From: Heterodera schachtii
Lineage: Eukaryota > Nematoda > Chromadorea > Rhabditida > Heteroderidae
Reading direction: 5' to 3'
DNA: 64,000 bases
NCBI GenBank assembly: GCA_023374025.1
Contig: SIJG01000110.1
Coordinates: 329,032-393,031 of the forward strand
Made by a program: the position numbers and the translations under genes. Positions 28,470-41,228 of the stretch are shown here, one piece after another. The notes below the pieces were generated by a model. It had not been told where the DNA came from and did not search any database. It saw only the letters and a list, made by a program, of their open reading frames with translations. How positions within the stretch are numbered: position 1 is the stretch's first letter; each line of letters begins with the position of its first letter.

Positions 28470-30303
28470 ATGGACACTTTGTTTGACGTGCGAAACAACT
28501 TTTTTTTGGGCGCTTTTCAACAATGCATCAACGAGGCACAGGTTTCTGTTTATTTTTACAATAGTCGAAAAAGGCTGGTTTGTAGGGACCGAAAAACGGA
28601 CAAATGGTGTTGGGATGTGCAAAAACAAAAGTGTGTTCCTAGTTACCCATGTTTCAAAATTCTTTACACATTTTTGGTTGCATGGAATTGCATTTTTTAC
28701 AAAATTGTTGATGATTACATTTACAGAAAGTCAAATGCAAGTCGGAGGAGGAGAAGGAGCTGAAGGACGCGTTCATGTACCGCGCTTACATCGGCTTGAA
28801 CAAATGTTCCGTGCCGTTGGGCGAAATTGACGCCACCGATGGCAATGGGTCGGCCGCTCTTTTGGCAATCCGACGGTTCGCCACGTTTATGAGCGGTGCG
28901 CCGGAGAAGAGGTCGTTTAGGAAATTAATTGGATTTTTTCAACTTTTCGGATTTCCGTTCCCGTCACTTAAAATTTTACCAATGTTTTGGATTTCCATTT
29001 TCAATTCTTACAAAATTTGTTTGTTTTTCCAACTTATACCTTGATTTAGGTCGGAGATTGTTGACCAGGTGGCCAAGGAATTTGAAGCAAAAAAGTTCGC
29101 TGACAACGAAATTTGCCTGCTGATCGGCACACTCATTTTCATGCATGGAGAGGTACGCTTTTTAGAGGGAAAAAATGATTTCCGAGTTCGTACCATATTT
29201 CTTTCGATTGCGTTACGTTTTTATAAGCAAGTAGAGTCCAGATTGGTTGGAAAAATCGGCCAAAAATTGGATTTAAACTTTGATTTTGCCGAAAATTTCA
29301 ATCCCTAAAATCTCTGTTTTCCGGATCGGGGTCAACTTTATTCGAAAGTCTCAAACTCATTTTCACTCTCGAATATTACTCACTAGACCCAAAAAATGAG
29401 ATTGACAATTCCGTCACAGAAAACCGAGGAAGCATTGCGCGTGTTGAACCGCACGGCGTCCGATTCGTTGGAGTGCGCCGCGTTGCGTGTCCAATGTTTG
29501 TTGAAGCTGAACAGGGGCGACCTGGCGGCCAAGGAGGTGAAGCGCATGCAGGAGATGGACGAGGACGCCACCATCACGCAGTTGGCCCAGGCGTGGCTGA
29601 ACATGGCCATGGCGAGTGACCACCGGGGGGAAAAGGCGGGGCAAAATGGACAAATTTTTTGTAAATTAAGTGATCGAAGTGGTAGGATTTAATGGGGTTA
29701 GGTGGTCCGATATCATTGTAAATACCATAATTCGGTATGAAATGTGTGCCAAGAAAAGGAAATTTCAACAAAAAAAACTTTTACAGGGTCGTGACAAGCT
29801 GAAGGACGCCTTCTACATTTACCAGGAAATGTTGGACAAATACGGGGCAACACCGTTGCTGCTCACTTCGCAAGCCGCCTGTCTGATCATGCAACAAAAA
29901 TACGAGGAGGCGGAGAAATTGCTCTTGGTAATATCGAAAAAAAAATTGGGGAGTAAAACTTGCTAATATAACGTTAACATTTTTTTCCAACACGACAGAG
30001 TGCCCAAGAGCGTGATCCAAACAATGCTGATGTGCTTGTCGGTCTATTCGTGGTTGCACAATTTCTTGGCAAACCGATGGAGGTGAGAGTTATCCCTTTT
30101 GAAAATGGCTTGGACTTTGATTGATCAGAAACAAAGGGCTAATAGGGGACCTTATTTTTTTTAATTTTGTTTGACACTTTTCGTCCGTCTTCAAGGTGTC
30201 CAACCGGTACATGAACCAGCTGAAACAGGACCATCCGGCACACGCGTGGACCAAGGAAATGTCGGCAAAGGAGACGGAGTTCGACCGTTTGGCCGTCGCA
30301 TGA
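28470..30303 (+). CDS. COPE: Coatomer subunit epsilon
   Basis: Subunit of the COPI coat for Golgi-to-ER transport. Seven exons join in phase: 28470-28541, 28727-28911, 29050-29152, 29420-29611, 29787-29927, 29999-30082 and 30196-30303, giving 294 residues, normal for the family. Start MDTLFDVRNNFFLGAFQQCI; later LKRMQEMDEDATITQLAQAW in family form (here VKRMQEMDED), KLKDAFYIYQEMLDKYG, SNRYMNQLKQDHP. The TPR-like solenoid is complete. The intron at 29612-29786 has a GC donor (ATG then GCGAGT), supported by alignment of LNMAM with GRDKLKDAF. The start is 251 bp past the EXOSC6 stop. Confidence 0.95.
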
Positions 30304-31205
30304 AAAAAACATTGCCGTGGGAAAATTGGAGGGGGGATTTTATACATTCATAATTGTTGTTTTTCGCTGCGGAAATTACACCTTTTTTTTGCCTTCGTCT
30401 TGAATTGCGAACTTGGCCCTAATTAACTCAGTTAACAATTGTTAATCGGTATTTTTGTAGAATTCGGGACATTGAAAGGGTGTAATTTATGTCCCATCAT
30501 TTATTTACAATTTGTGATCGGTTCTAACAAAACTTTTTGAAGATAATTTAAGCCATCTGTTTTATACATAATTCTGACACACATATACAATTTGTTATTT
30601 GCGTCTCTTCTGTGTGCAATTAACGGAAGGAAAAGAATATAAAGAAAATTTTTGTTTTTAAATAAGCAATAAATTGTGTGTACAAGTAGTGGAAAAACAA
30701 ACCGAAGTTTTAAAGTCAAATCATTTTGCGACAGAACAGATAAAATATATCGGACATTCATTTGCGACACATTTAATGAATGAACACGGATTAGTTAAGA
30801 AGATGGGATAATACAATAGGATTTTAATGTGTTTGTATTGATCATAAATTGATTGTACCGTTTTCTAATGATCGCAATCATTAAAAAAAATGATCATACA
30901 TAAAGCGTCAGTCATTACAAACACATTAAATTCAGCAGACGGAGGAGGAGGAGACAATAAATATGTGTGTGATGGTATTTCTTTTTGAAAATATATATAG
31001 CCCGTGTGTTATGTGTGTGTTTTGGTTGTCTCTAAATAATAATGCTCACGGTTTTTTTTTTTTGATGAGTGATGGATGATGATGATGTCACAAACAAAAC
31101 GGACGGGGAAGAGGAGGGGAGGAGAAGGAGTTGGAGCAGTTCAGCGAACCGCGCGGCCAAGTCAAAAGGGTTTTTTTTATCGGGCCGATCATTATAAAAC
31201 ACGCG
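30304..31205. other. Intergenic space between convergent COPE and HERPUD
   Basis: AT-rich sequence with a (GT)-rich patch near 31000. It contains the 3' flanks of two convergent genes. I see no exon or RNA gene. Confidence 0.5.
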
Positions 31206-34200
31206 CTAATTGATGTCCAATGGTGCCGGCATCGGGTTGGGCACCAACGAGGTGAAGAAGGACTGCACAACCGTGAAGAACACGTTCCACGCGCTGGGCT
31301 GGTGCGGAACATTGTCGCTGGCGGTCGGTGTTGTGTCCTCCGCTTCAGTCGCCACCGCCGGTGGTCCGTCCGCTTCCGTGTTGTTGTCATTTGGCCGTTG
31401 ATTTTGTTGCGGTTGCGGAAGCGCAGGCTGTGGCGGCAGCGCGTTGGCGATGGCACCATTTTCGTGTGCCGCAGCGGCGTTGTCCCGCTGCTGTTGCTGC
31501 TGGTTCCGCCGACGGTGGACAAACCAAAAGAACGCCACAACAGCAAGGACGAGGAAGAAACTGTAAAATTTTTGGAATTAAATTATGGGGGGGGGGGAGA
31601 GGGTTATAAAACAGTTTTATTTGGATGCCATGAACCAATTCTGACTTTTCAAGACGGCACATAATTTTGAGGATTTTACATCGGCTTAAGTTCAATTAGA
31701 CCATGACATGTGACGGTATTACCATTTTTTCAAATATACAAATTGTTGAAATTTTTTTAAAGAGATTTAAAAAACAGGTTGGGGGGGGGATTCCCATCCT
31801 TTCATCTTGGTACCACAATAATAGCACTACTGCATTACACAGCAAAAGCACTCACCGTTCCAGTGACGCGTACACGTACAGAACCATGGCCAACAGTGCG
31901 AAGCGCACCGACTTGTACACAATGTCCAACAAATCCGCACCGGCGGCGCCTGCGGCCGCCGCTTCGCCAACACCGCCGCCGCCGCCCACCATTCGTTGCT
32001 GCTGCTGTTGTTGCTGCACCATGGCCGGTGCATCGGCAGCGCGTTGTTGCTGGTGCTGGTGTTGCTGGTGCGGTACAGCCATCATCATCATGTTGTTGTG
32101 GGGGTGGTTTTGTTGGGCCGGAGCGCCAAAATGCGGTGGTTGAGGAACCATTGGCGTGGCAAACAGTTGCTGGTGATGCTGCGCGGTTGGTTGCATATGT
32201 CCGCCAAAAAATGAGTAGGCCTAAAAAAGAGGAATGCAAAATCCCATTGAAATATTGCCTGAATTGGAAATGAAGGAACGCGTAAGAGTAGAGCTCGACA
32301 TTTTGAAGTAAAAAAAAAAAACACATGGACTTTGGTTCAATGTTGGATCTGGATTTCATTGGCCAAAATCCAAGTCGAGAAAAAACCCAGGTTATTAGAT
32401 CCAGGTCAAAATTCTACCAATGATTGCCACCATTGAAATATTGCCTGAATTGGAAATGAAGGAACGCGTAAGAGTAGAGCTCGACATTTTGAAGTAAAAA
32501 AAAAAAAACACATGGACTTTGGTTCAATGTTGGATCTGGATTTCATTGGCCAAAATCCAAGTCGAGAAAAAACCCAGGTTATTAGATCCAGGTCAAAATT
32601 CTACCAATGATTGCCACCATCGGAAAAAAAATTTTTTTCTACATTTCCTCTTCGAGGGAGGGGGGGGGGGGGGTCGCCCTGGCCAAACCTGTTGCTGTTG
32701 TTGTGCCATATGTGCAGCAGAAGCATAGGGCTGCTGTTGGTAGAACTGTGCCGCCGCCATTTGGTTCATGCTAAAGAACGAATATTATTTTTGTTACATA
32801 ATGGCCAACGCCACCAAAAAAAAAAAAAATTTTTTTTTTTTTTTGCAAAATTTGCCCCCTGAGAACTCACTAATTCTGATAGGCGCTCATCCATGCCTCG
32901 TAACTTTGCTGCTGTGGCGGGTGGAAAGTGGCAAAATATTGCTGCTGCTGTTGCAACGGCACATTCGACGACGAATTCGGTTGGCCACCACCACTAAAAA
33001 AAAGGTAAGAGTGCAAAAAGAAGCGAAATTATGTAAGCAAAAAGCCCTAGGTTTTTTGAAAAAATCTCATATTTCAACGGGGACACTTACGGTGTATTTT
33101 TGTGGATTTCTAGAAAAAATTCACTTAATTTTTTGGGAAGCTTTGGTGCATGTCTTGGAGGGGGTATCAAAAAAAAAATTTTTTTTTTGATTTTGTAGGT
33201 GGGTTGGTTCTGCTCACCCATGGAGTTGAAAATTCAGGGATTTTGGGACCAGAGGGTTAAAGTTCACCGGAAAATTTTTTTTAATGTCTCAAATTCCGCA
33301 CTTGTTGGTGCCACGGTGGCGAAGCCCTTCGCTGGTCGCGGCATTTGCGGTTGGGGCGCCCGCACTGGTCTCCCGTGACGGGGTTGTGTTGCTTCCAGCG
33401 TTTGTTGACGAACTCTTTGCACCAATGCAAACCATGTGGATCACCTAATTTGAGGGGATGGATTAGGATAATTAGCTAATTAATACTAGTAAAAATTGCT
33501 AATTTAAGTAATTAGCACTAGTAAAAATGCTAATTTTTGCGTTTAGCATTTTCTTTTGAACAATTTTGTTTTCGAGATGGATACAGCAAAAATTCACATC
33601 ACTCCACTTTTTTTTTTGCTGCCTTGGACTGAATGAATGACGTGTCATTTACAATAATTTCGTGATTTCGTTCCAATAAATAATTAATTAAAAATTAATC
33701 GGATTAATCAGTCCCGTTGATAACAGTATATATATTGTTGTGTTTCATTTTGAGTGGAGCTCTACATTTTGAAAAAAAAAGCCTGAACCTGGCTTCAATG
33801 TTGGACCTGGATTTCCTGGATAAAAATCCAGGCTTGTCATGGCCTGGATTCAAGCATGGACCTTGATTTTTTTTTTGAAATTTGTTTTAAAAGCAATTAA
33901 CAAATATTTGATAAAGTCAATGCATTGCTTAGGGACATCAAAAAATGTTCTAATTGACCATAATGATGCGTTTTAAAATCTATTTATTAATTTTTTGTTT
34001 TATATTGAAATAAATTTTTGGTCACATAAAATAACAAACTACAAAGATACTATCCAGGAAATCGTGGACAAAAATTATTCAGGTCCAGGAAGTGTATTTC
34101 AGGTTGCCGAAACAATCCGATAGGAAAATCATAAAAAAACATTTTTAATAAAAAGATTGACACAATAATGTCAGTTTTGTGTGATCGGCGAACGGCCTTG

Positions 34201-35189
34201 AACATGACAAATAGACTACCATTTCAAACTCCATAAATTAAAAGTGTTTGTTACACAATTCTCCCCACGTGCCGTCCCATTAATTTCGAAACCCCCCAAA
34301 AAGTGGGGCACTCCCGCCCCCCGAATTTGGCACGGTTTGCCATGCCAAAAATCCCTGATTTTGGCAAATTTTCAAATTTCTCCCCATTTGTCGAGCACTT
34401 CCACCAATGATGATGAATGATTGTTATTTGTGTGGTGTTTGTCACCTGTTTCTCCGCAACTTCGTTGCGCACAATTCCGTCCCGGCGTTGCGCCAACACT
34501 TCGCGCACCTTTTGTTCATTGTCCAAACATCGGCCCGCATAAATCAAACGTTGGCGCGACGGGTCGGGCTTTGTGACGCATTCCTCGGCCAAATGCGTTT
34601 TCAGTTGAAGCACACTGAAATCGATGTCATAATCAGTTACAATCAATAAATTTGGCACAAATATTGTATCTTCCGAGGGCATTTCCCGAAAATTTGGATT
34701 TTTTGGGCACATTTTTTCATTTTTTTGGTGCATTTTAAATGTCCTAAAAACATATTTCTTGCGGTTTCGACTTTTTGTTCGAATTCTGTTCCGGGCGTCG
34801 GAATAGGGGCCAAAATGAATAAATGAATGCCTATATTTGTGACCAGCGGTGGTCTCAAATTCTTTCTAAAAAAAGTTTGAAGCATTTCAATATTGTTGAA
34901 AATTCATAACCACGCGGAAAACAGGGAAATCCCACCAAAACATTCATTCTTTTAGCAATTTCAAACCCTAGCATTATTTCCGGGGTTAGAAAAATGAAAA
35001 AATGGGTTTATTCATGTCCAACAAAGTCGAAAATCCCAATTTTGCGGGGAAAAAACCCCCAGAAATTTGGGCATCATGAATTATTTACTTCCAATCAGCC
35101 GGACATTCAAGAGTGTGGTCGGGAAATGATTGCATTGCGCAACGAATGGTCAATTGAAAAGTTGCGGCGGTGCCATCAATTGTCGACAT
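31206..35189 (-). CDS. HERPUD: HERPUD-type ER membrane protein with ubiquitin-like domain
   Basis: ERAD factor of the ER membrane that links the HRD1/Derlin machinery to the proteasome in other animals. Seven exons join in phase: 35189-35089, 34614-34446, 33444-33302, 32993-32871, 32770-32689, 32220-31856 and 31560-31206, giving 445 residues. The ubiquitin-like domain covers about residues 10-90 (FQLTIRCAMQ, VLQLKTHLAEE, RQRLIYAGRCLDNEQKV, VIHMVCIG). A Gln-rich middle follows (NGGGQPNSSSNVP, YEAWMSAYQNY). Two membrane stretches come next (LLDIVYKSVRFALLAMVLYV and RFFLVLAVVAFFWFVHRR). The C-terminal SAWNVFFTVVQSFFTSLVP is typical of the family. The start ATG is placed by the complete ubiquitin-like fold. 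Confidence 0.92.
32245..32620. repeat. 186-bp tandem duplication in a HERPUD intron
   Basis: Two almost identical units start at 32245 and 32431 (CATTGAAATATTGCCTGAAT). A diverged relative of the second half of the unit is at about 33755-33870 (GAGCTCTACATTTTG, then TTCAATGTTGGACCTGGATT). Confidence 0.85.
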
Positions 35190-35309
35190 TATTTTGGTTC
35201 GGTAAGTAATACAGTCTTTATCTCTAAAATTGGATTAATGAAATCCATGTCTTTGTAATGGATATTTGCCGACTGACAAAATTTAACAAAATTACCAACA
35301 CAAAAATCG

Positions 35310-35430
35310 TATATTTTCCTAAAATAGAGCCCTCGGGGGCTTTATTTTTCAATCCCTCAAAAAATGGAGGGGGGGGGGGGGGCTTTATTTAAAGGGGAGG
35401 GGCTCTAATTTAGGGGGGAGGGGGCTATAT
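35310..35430. repeat. Degraded TA-type miniature element
   Basis: CGTATATTTTCCTAAAATAGAGCCC on the left and GGGGGCTATATTTTAG on the right resemble the ends of the intact element at 62491-62606. G-tracts fill the interior. The ends are too worn to place a target site. Confidence 0.5.
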
Positions 35431-36034
35431 TTTAGTTTTATTTTATGATTCGTTAATCGCAAACTCACAAATTTTGCTGCACTCCTTTTATACTATTATT
35501 AAACACCTTTTCCTGTACAAAACGGTGGATCATTTTGGGTGTATTAAAGTATTAATTGTCCCGGGGTGTTGATCAGTTTTTTGATCATTTTTAAACACAA
35601 AAATGAATGAATTGGGAGGCAGGGAAATGCGACACTTTACGGTCAGCGGTCGGTTTAATAAAAACTGACACTGACAGTAATCAGTGGCTGACAGAGTTGA
35701 CAGTCCGTCAGCCTGCCCTTCCTTCCGCCACGGTCGGTTGGTCGGCTCTCCTCCCTATTTTTGTACCCTGTATTTTGGGACGGAAAAAAAACAAAAAAAA
35801 ATTTCTCCACCCCTCTCTCTCTCTCTCTCCCAAAGTATTGATGACCTTGAACAGCACAGAACGCGGACACGGACAGAAAGGGGGGGGGGGGGGGGGAGGC
35901 AACACCACACAAAAACAAATAAATACCTAATACATAAATTAATTTCCGTCTTTAATTTTATATGTTTTTTTTAATTCGATGGGTAGCGATGGAAAGGGAT
36001 GAAAACGGGAGTTGAGAGACGACGACCATTTACA

Positions 36035-36671
36035 CAGCGGCCCAATTTTGGGCTCCAAGTACAATTAAGTTGGTTTTTTCGTCTTAGTGGTCTGTGAGTT
36101 AGTCACCAAAAGGGGGGTCTCAGGTTCAAATCCTCCTTATGTTGTGTGTTAATTCCAATTTCTGCTTTTAAAGAAGAAGGAAGAATTATTTTTTATTAAT
36201 AAAAGTTTTCGTGTCAATAAAAAATCATATTCAAAAAGCGTTGGTTACGTACAGCATCGACAATTTTATGTAATTTTTTTAGCTTATAACTTTGTCAATA
36301 ATAGATCAAATAAAACCATTTTATGCTCATTTTGAAGGGAAAATTCTGAAGAATCTGCATAAGTTAACCTCATGCTTTAAGAAAATAGCTTATTAGCTGA
36401 AAAATGATAGAAAACATTGAATTTGTTGTCCTTGAAAAAAATTTTTTCCTGTTGTCAAATTTTCTTGAAATTTTGCATAGGCCCATATTTTGACCTCCTC
36501 TATCGAATCACAGTTTATTTTTTGGCTGTCTAGTTTTTAACTCGAGATCGGCTCTTCTATTTTTACAAGGGAAAATCCCCAAAAAATTTTAAGTTTTGCA
36601 AAGTTTTGGCGTTCTGATTACTAAATAAATAATAAACTTATTTGCACTGGGAGCCCAAAATTGGGCCGCTG
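36035..36671. mobile_element. hAT-like element (CAGCGGCCCAATTTTGGGCTCC ends)
   Basis: Termini CAGCGGCCCAATTTTGGGCT and its complement are present at both ends. The flanking octamers CATTTACA (36027-36034) and TGTTTACG (36672-36679) differ only by three transitions, as for an old 8-bp duplication. A tRNA-like patch (TAGTGGTCTGTGAG, then CAGGTTCAAATCC) is at 36086-36140. It lies between the divergent HERPUD and Derlin-1 genes. Confidence 0.75.
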
Positions 36672-37570
36672 TGTTTACGAAATAGTGCAACGTATGCATA
36701 GAAAGAACACCACCACAAAATGGGAAGAGGAGGGAAGGGAATGAATGAATTATGTGTGTATTATGTGTAGAGCTGACGTGTTGGAAGAATAAGCAAAGCG
36801 ATGGAAGGGAAGGGAAGGGAAAATTGGTGGAAGGAATGAAAACAGTGGAGGAAAAGCAATCGCAGAAACTCCCAAATCAAATCATTTATTTGTCAGCCGA
36901 AAGAGGAGGGTAATCCAACGCTGACGTGGCGTTGATTGTGCCTCTATTCGTATTTCATTTGCTGGTGCTGCTATGATTGATTATCCCAGGGCAAATTGAT
37001 TTCAGATAATAATGTCGTCATGTCATGTCATGCTCACACAAAATTGAAAATTTATTTGTAACCCTAAGCTATGAGTCATCGCAAAATTTTTTTTTGGCTT
37101 TTTTGATTTTACGTGTTTAAGTGTAACAAATGTTAAATAAACTACGCTACGACTACTAATTTGGAAATGATTATGATTACGTGTACATACATATGCATTA
37201 ATTAAGGCAATTAAAGAGTTTTAGCAATTGAAAATGCAGGATTAATTAACTAATTGTTTGATAAATTTTCATTAATTAAATTTTGGTGTCAAACTTTTTT
37301 GAGATTTGCTTTGTAAATTTCACAAATGTCATTTAGTGGAGTCAGATTAACAAATTCTGGATTAAGATGCAACCGAACCAAGATTAGGATACATACATAC
37401 AGGATTAAATCTATCGCTTAAATTTTAATCAAAATCCTGGATCAGAAATCCTGGTAAATCCGTTCCATGTTTTCTCAGTCTGTCCTGGCTTTGTTTCAAA
37501 TTCTATTCCATTTCAGGTCTTAAAAAAACTATTTCATTTTGTTTAAAATATCTGTCAATTTTCTCCAAAA
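36672..37570. other. Upstream region of Derlin-1
   Basis: AT-rich spacer with GGGAA repeats near 36800 and ACATACATAC near 37395. I see no coding exon. Together with 35190-36034 it separates the divergent HERPUD and Derlin-1 starts and must hold both promoters. Confidence 0.4.
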
Positions 37571-39918
37571 ATGGGCGATTTTGGCGAGTGGTATCGTTCC
37601 ATTCCGTTGATCACTAGATATTGGTTCACCGGATCAACGGTGATCCCATTGTTGGGCCGACTGGGCCTTTTCCAGTGAGTTTTTTTTTCATTTTAGGTAT
37701 TACTTTTAATTTGCATTTTTCTTTTCAGTCCGTATTTGATGTTGCTCAGTTGGGAGCTGTTCTTCTACAAATTGCAGGTGATTATCAAAATTCAATAAAA
37801 TCAAATCGGTAAATTTTGGACAGACTGTAAATGAGTCCCAATTTGTGACTAAATTTTATAAACATTTTTCATTCAAATGCCTCTATAATCTGGCCATCCA
37901 TTCACAAGGAATTTTTCATTAAAAACTTATGGCCATCAAGAGATATCCCGGAAAATGGGCCAGGAATCCCAGTCCAGTTCATTTCAAATTCGGATTTAGG
38001 GATTTTGAAAAAATCGTATCCAAGGCTGCATTAGCAAGACAAACCATTTATTTGTACCAAGGCTCCCAGTCCTGGGCCCTTTCCATCGCCTAAAAAAAGG
38101 ACAAATTCCTGGGAAATTCCCTGGGTGTCCGATTCTCGCTTTTCCCAGTTTTGGCTCCTGTTTTTTAAAACAAAAAATCCAAATTTTTTTACCCCTGCCA
38201 ATCTCTCCCCCATTTTTTCAGTTATGGCGTCCTCTCAGCGCATTGTTCTACTACCCGGTCAGCCCACAGACGGGCTTCCACTGGATGTTGATGTGTTATT
38301 TCCTGTACAATTACTCAAAAGATTTGGAGACCAGTCAATTTGATGGACGGCCAGCCGACTTTTTGTTCATGCTGATTTTCAATTGGATTTGTTGCACGGT
38401 TTGTGAACCAAATTTTGTGTAAAACAGAGCACCCGCCAATTTGGGTGTCTAAAAAAAAAAAAAAGTAAAAATCGGAATTACGAAAAATTCGTTGGACTTT
38501 ACAGAGAATCATGGTATTTAATTGGTTTTTTGGTACTCCAAGCACGTTATTTTTTCAAAATACGGCGCTCCAATTCCGTCTGTCTTTTCCACAAATAAAA
38601 TATCCGTTACAATTGGCCTTTTTTCAACCTTGGAAAAAAAAATTTTTTTTTTTTTTGTTTTTTTTTTGATATTGCGCAAACCAAGATGGATTTCAAAGAG
38701 GCAATTTATAAACCGTCGTCATTCATTTTTCGCAGATTGTATGTTTCGTTGCCGAAATTTACTTCCTGCTCGAACCGATGGTGCTCAGCGTTCTGTACGT
38801 GTGGTGTCAGTTCAACAAGGACCGGACTGTCCAGTTTTGGTTCGGCATGCAATTCAAGGTTTGCGGGGTGGGCGGCCGAGAAATTTTTTTTTTGGTCATT
38901 CGAAATCGGATTTGAAGTCATGAAATGGTTCCGATTCGAGGGGCAATTTAAGACTTTGCCGAATTCGATGCATGAGTCAAAATTGATTGTTTGTAAAAAA
39001 AAATTTTCTACCAAATTACCGTAGAAAAAGTTTTTTTTTTTTTTTTGCATTGTTAGGCTGAAAAAATTCCATAAAAATGAAAAAAAATCTGCTGGATTGG
39101 CACTTGGAACCCGTACAAATAATCAGTCAAAACCCATTTAGGCCATCTATTTGCCATGGATTCTGGTCGCGTTCAGCATGGTGTTGCGTGGTGGCGGCAT
39201 CAACGAGTTGGTTGGCATCCTTGTCGGCCACACCTACTACTTTTTGGCATTCCAATATGCACTTGACTATGGTGGCTCGGTGCTGTTGCGGACACCGCAA
39301 TTCTTGTAACATTTTTGCATCATTTTTTTATTACGAAAAACGTTTACCAAAATATGTTTTTGACACATTCCAATATTTTTTTTTTGTCAAATTTAATTCT
39401 AAAACACGAATTCCTACATAATACAACCGTTTCATTGATCTACCAAAAAATTGAGTCCCACAAATATTGGCGAAATGTCCACTCTTTTTTATAGGAAAAG
39501 TATGTTTTCAAGATGAGACAGTCCCATAATTTTGGTCTGCGTGTACATCAATGGCAGAATTCGTTACCCGTCCATCTTTCGGGGTTTTTCTATCATTTTG
39601 ACAAAAAAAAAAAAAAAATTCCGTTGGTTAGTCATAACCCTTCCTTTCCCCCGGGCTGCCAAGACACACATAACTATTTTTTTAGCGATTTTTTTTCATT
39701 TTTTAAAAACCACTTCCAGGTATGACCTGTTGCCGTCGCGTCAGGGCGGCTTTTCCGGCTTTGGCCAAGTGCCCACCGGACGGCGACCAGCAGCTGAACA
39801 ACAGGGCGCTGCTGGGGGCGGCGGCGGCGGTGCCCGTGCCTTTTTCCAGGGCCACAATTGGGGCCGTGGCCAAACACTCGGCGCTGCTGGCGGTGGTGGC
39901 AATGCGCACCAGGACTGA
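37571..39918 (+). CDS. DERL1: Derlin-1, ER-associated degradation membrane protein
   Basis: Rhomboid-like pseudoprotease of the ER membrane that helps extract misfolded proteins. Six exons join in phase: 37571-37674, 37729-37777, 38222-38398, 38736-38858, 39142-39305 and 39720-39918. Start MGDFGEWYRSIPLITRYWFT; then the derlin WRP motif in LWRPLSALFYYP, QFDGRPADFLFMLIFNWICC, SVLYVWCQFNKDRTVQFWFG, INELVGILVGHTYYFLAF and LLRTPQFLYDLLPSRQGG. The C-terminal tail is Gly/Ala-rich and ends near GHNWGRGQTLG, like the SHP-type GxNWGxG tail of Derlin-1. It is head to head with HERPUD, a known Derlin partner in other animals. Confidence 0.95.
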
Positions 39919-41228
39919 GTTGGCCGCGGTCACCGAAATGGGAGAGAAGCGGCCGTCGTCCTTTCGTTGAAGAGATTGATGATGGATGATCAGTGATCAC
40001 ACTTATTTATTGTTTCGGGCCACTTTCCTGTTGTTCGGTGCACAGTTTACACACCCAAATTTAAAAAAAAATTTGCACATACATACTGTAGAATTTGTGA
40101 CAGTAAGCCAGCACCATTTTTAAAGAGATTTCGCCATAAATTATGTGAATTTTATGGCAATCAAAAATACTTTTGTACGCCATTTTGTTGGCATTCAATG
40201 AGGACAGGAAAGGAAGCATCATTTCGTCTATGTTTGTGTGTGTGTGTGTTCATTTTCATGCGTTAGTTAACGATTTGCCAATCCAAGAAAAAATTTTTGT
40301 TGGTCGAAAAATTGCCTATTTTTTGTGTGTAAAAAACTTTCATTCAGCCGATGATTTACCAATTTGCTTTTCTCTCTTGATAAAAGGCGGTGTCAAAATT
40401 GACTACCCATAAAAGTGGTCAGTTTTCTACCATTTTCCCTTGAAATACAGTAGAAATCAGTCAGTTTTGATTTCCCCAATGTTTCACGCTCTCTTGCTCT
40501 GCGGGTGTTAGTCGTAGACACATCATCCCAAAGGCAATTCGGCAGAGAATCGTGTCCTCTTTCTGATAGGCTTACTCAAATTTTCTAGAAACATTTTCCC
40601 AACTCCATAGGAATTTTTACCGAAAATTTTCTCGATTTCGCCATTTTTGACTTTCCAAATCACCATGAAGGAGTGGTCTGATCAAGTTGGGGTAAAAAGT
40701 TATTTGATCAGCATCAAAAGATAATCTAGCAGGAATTTTTCAGAATTTTATCTCAATTCAAATTGAGTTACCTATTCGTGCATCCATGTTTTTGTGCATT
40801 ACTTTTGTCCCACCAAAAAGGGGGGTTGGTTGAGTCTTGACCGATTTTCTCGATGGCAAAGAAACTAATCAGGACAGTTTTTGGGTATTCATTAATGCAC
40901 TAATTAACGTTTCTTTTGGCATAAATAAAATCTTTTTCACCCAATTCCTTTTTGAGAAAATCGAATTTTCGAAAAAAAAATTTTTGGTGCAATACTTTTG
41001 ACCATGTGTGTATCTATTTAAAGGCCGCATTAGCGGCCGCTAAAATCATTTTCACATCAACACAAATTTTTCCGCCTTCGTCCCGGCCACTTATTCTTTG
41101 TAATTTTCAAATAGGTACCTTACCTTTTTGCTTTGTAAAGGTTTTTCCAAAACAATTATTTATTCTGCGCATTTTTGTGACATCAATCAATTGAAAAAGG
41201 CCAACGTGTGCTAATTGTTGCAGCAAAA
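39919..41228. other. Intergenic space
   Basis: I see no supported exon. Around 40295-40375 the sequence TTGGTCGAAAAATTGCCTAT with TTTGTGTGTAAAAAACTTTC resembles 42925-43000 beyond the next gene, so the F-box-like gene lies between related flanks. Confidence 0.4.

Noticed and set aside
31088..31664. Plus- and minus-strand open frames of about 150-177 residues
   Set aside because: They are other frames of the HERPUD C-terminal exon, whose own frame has the family match and phase.
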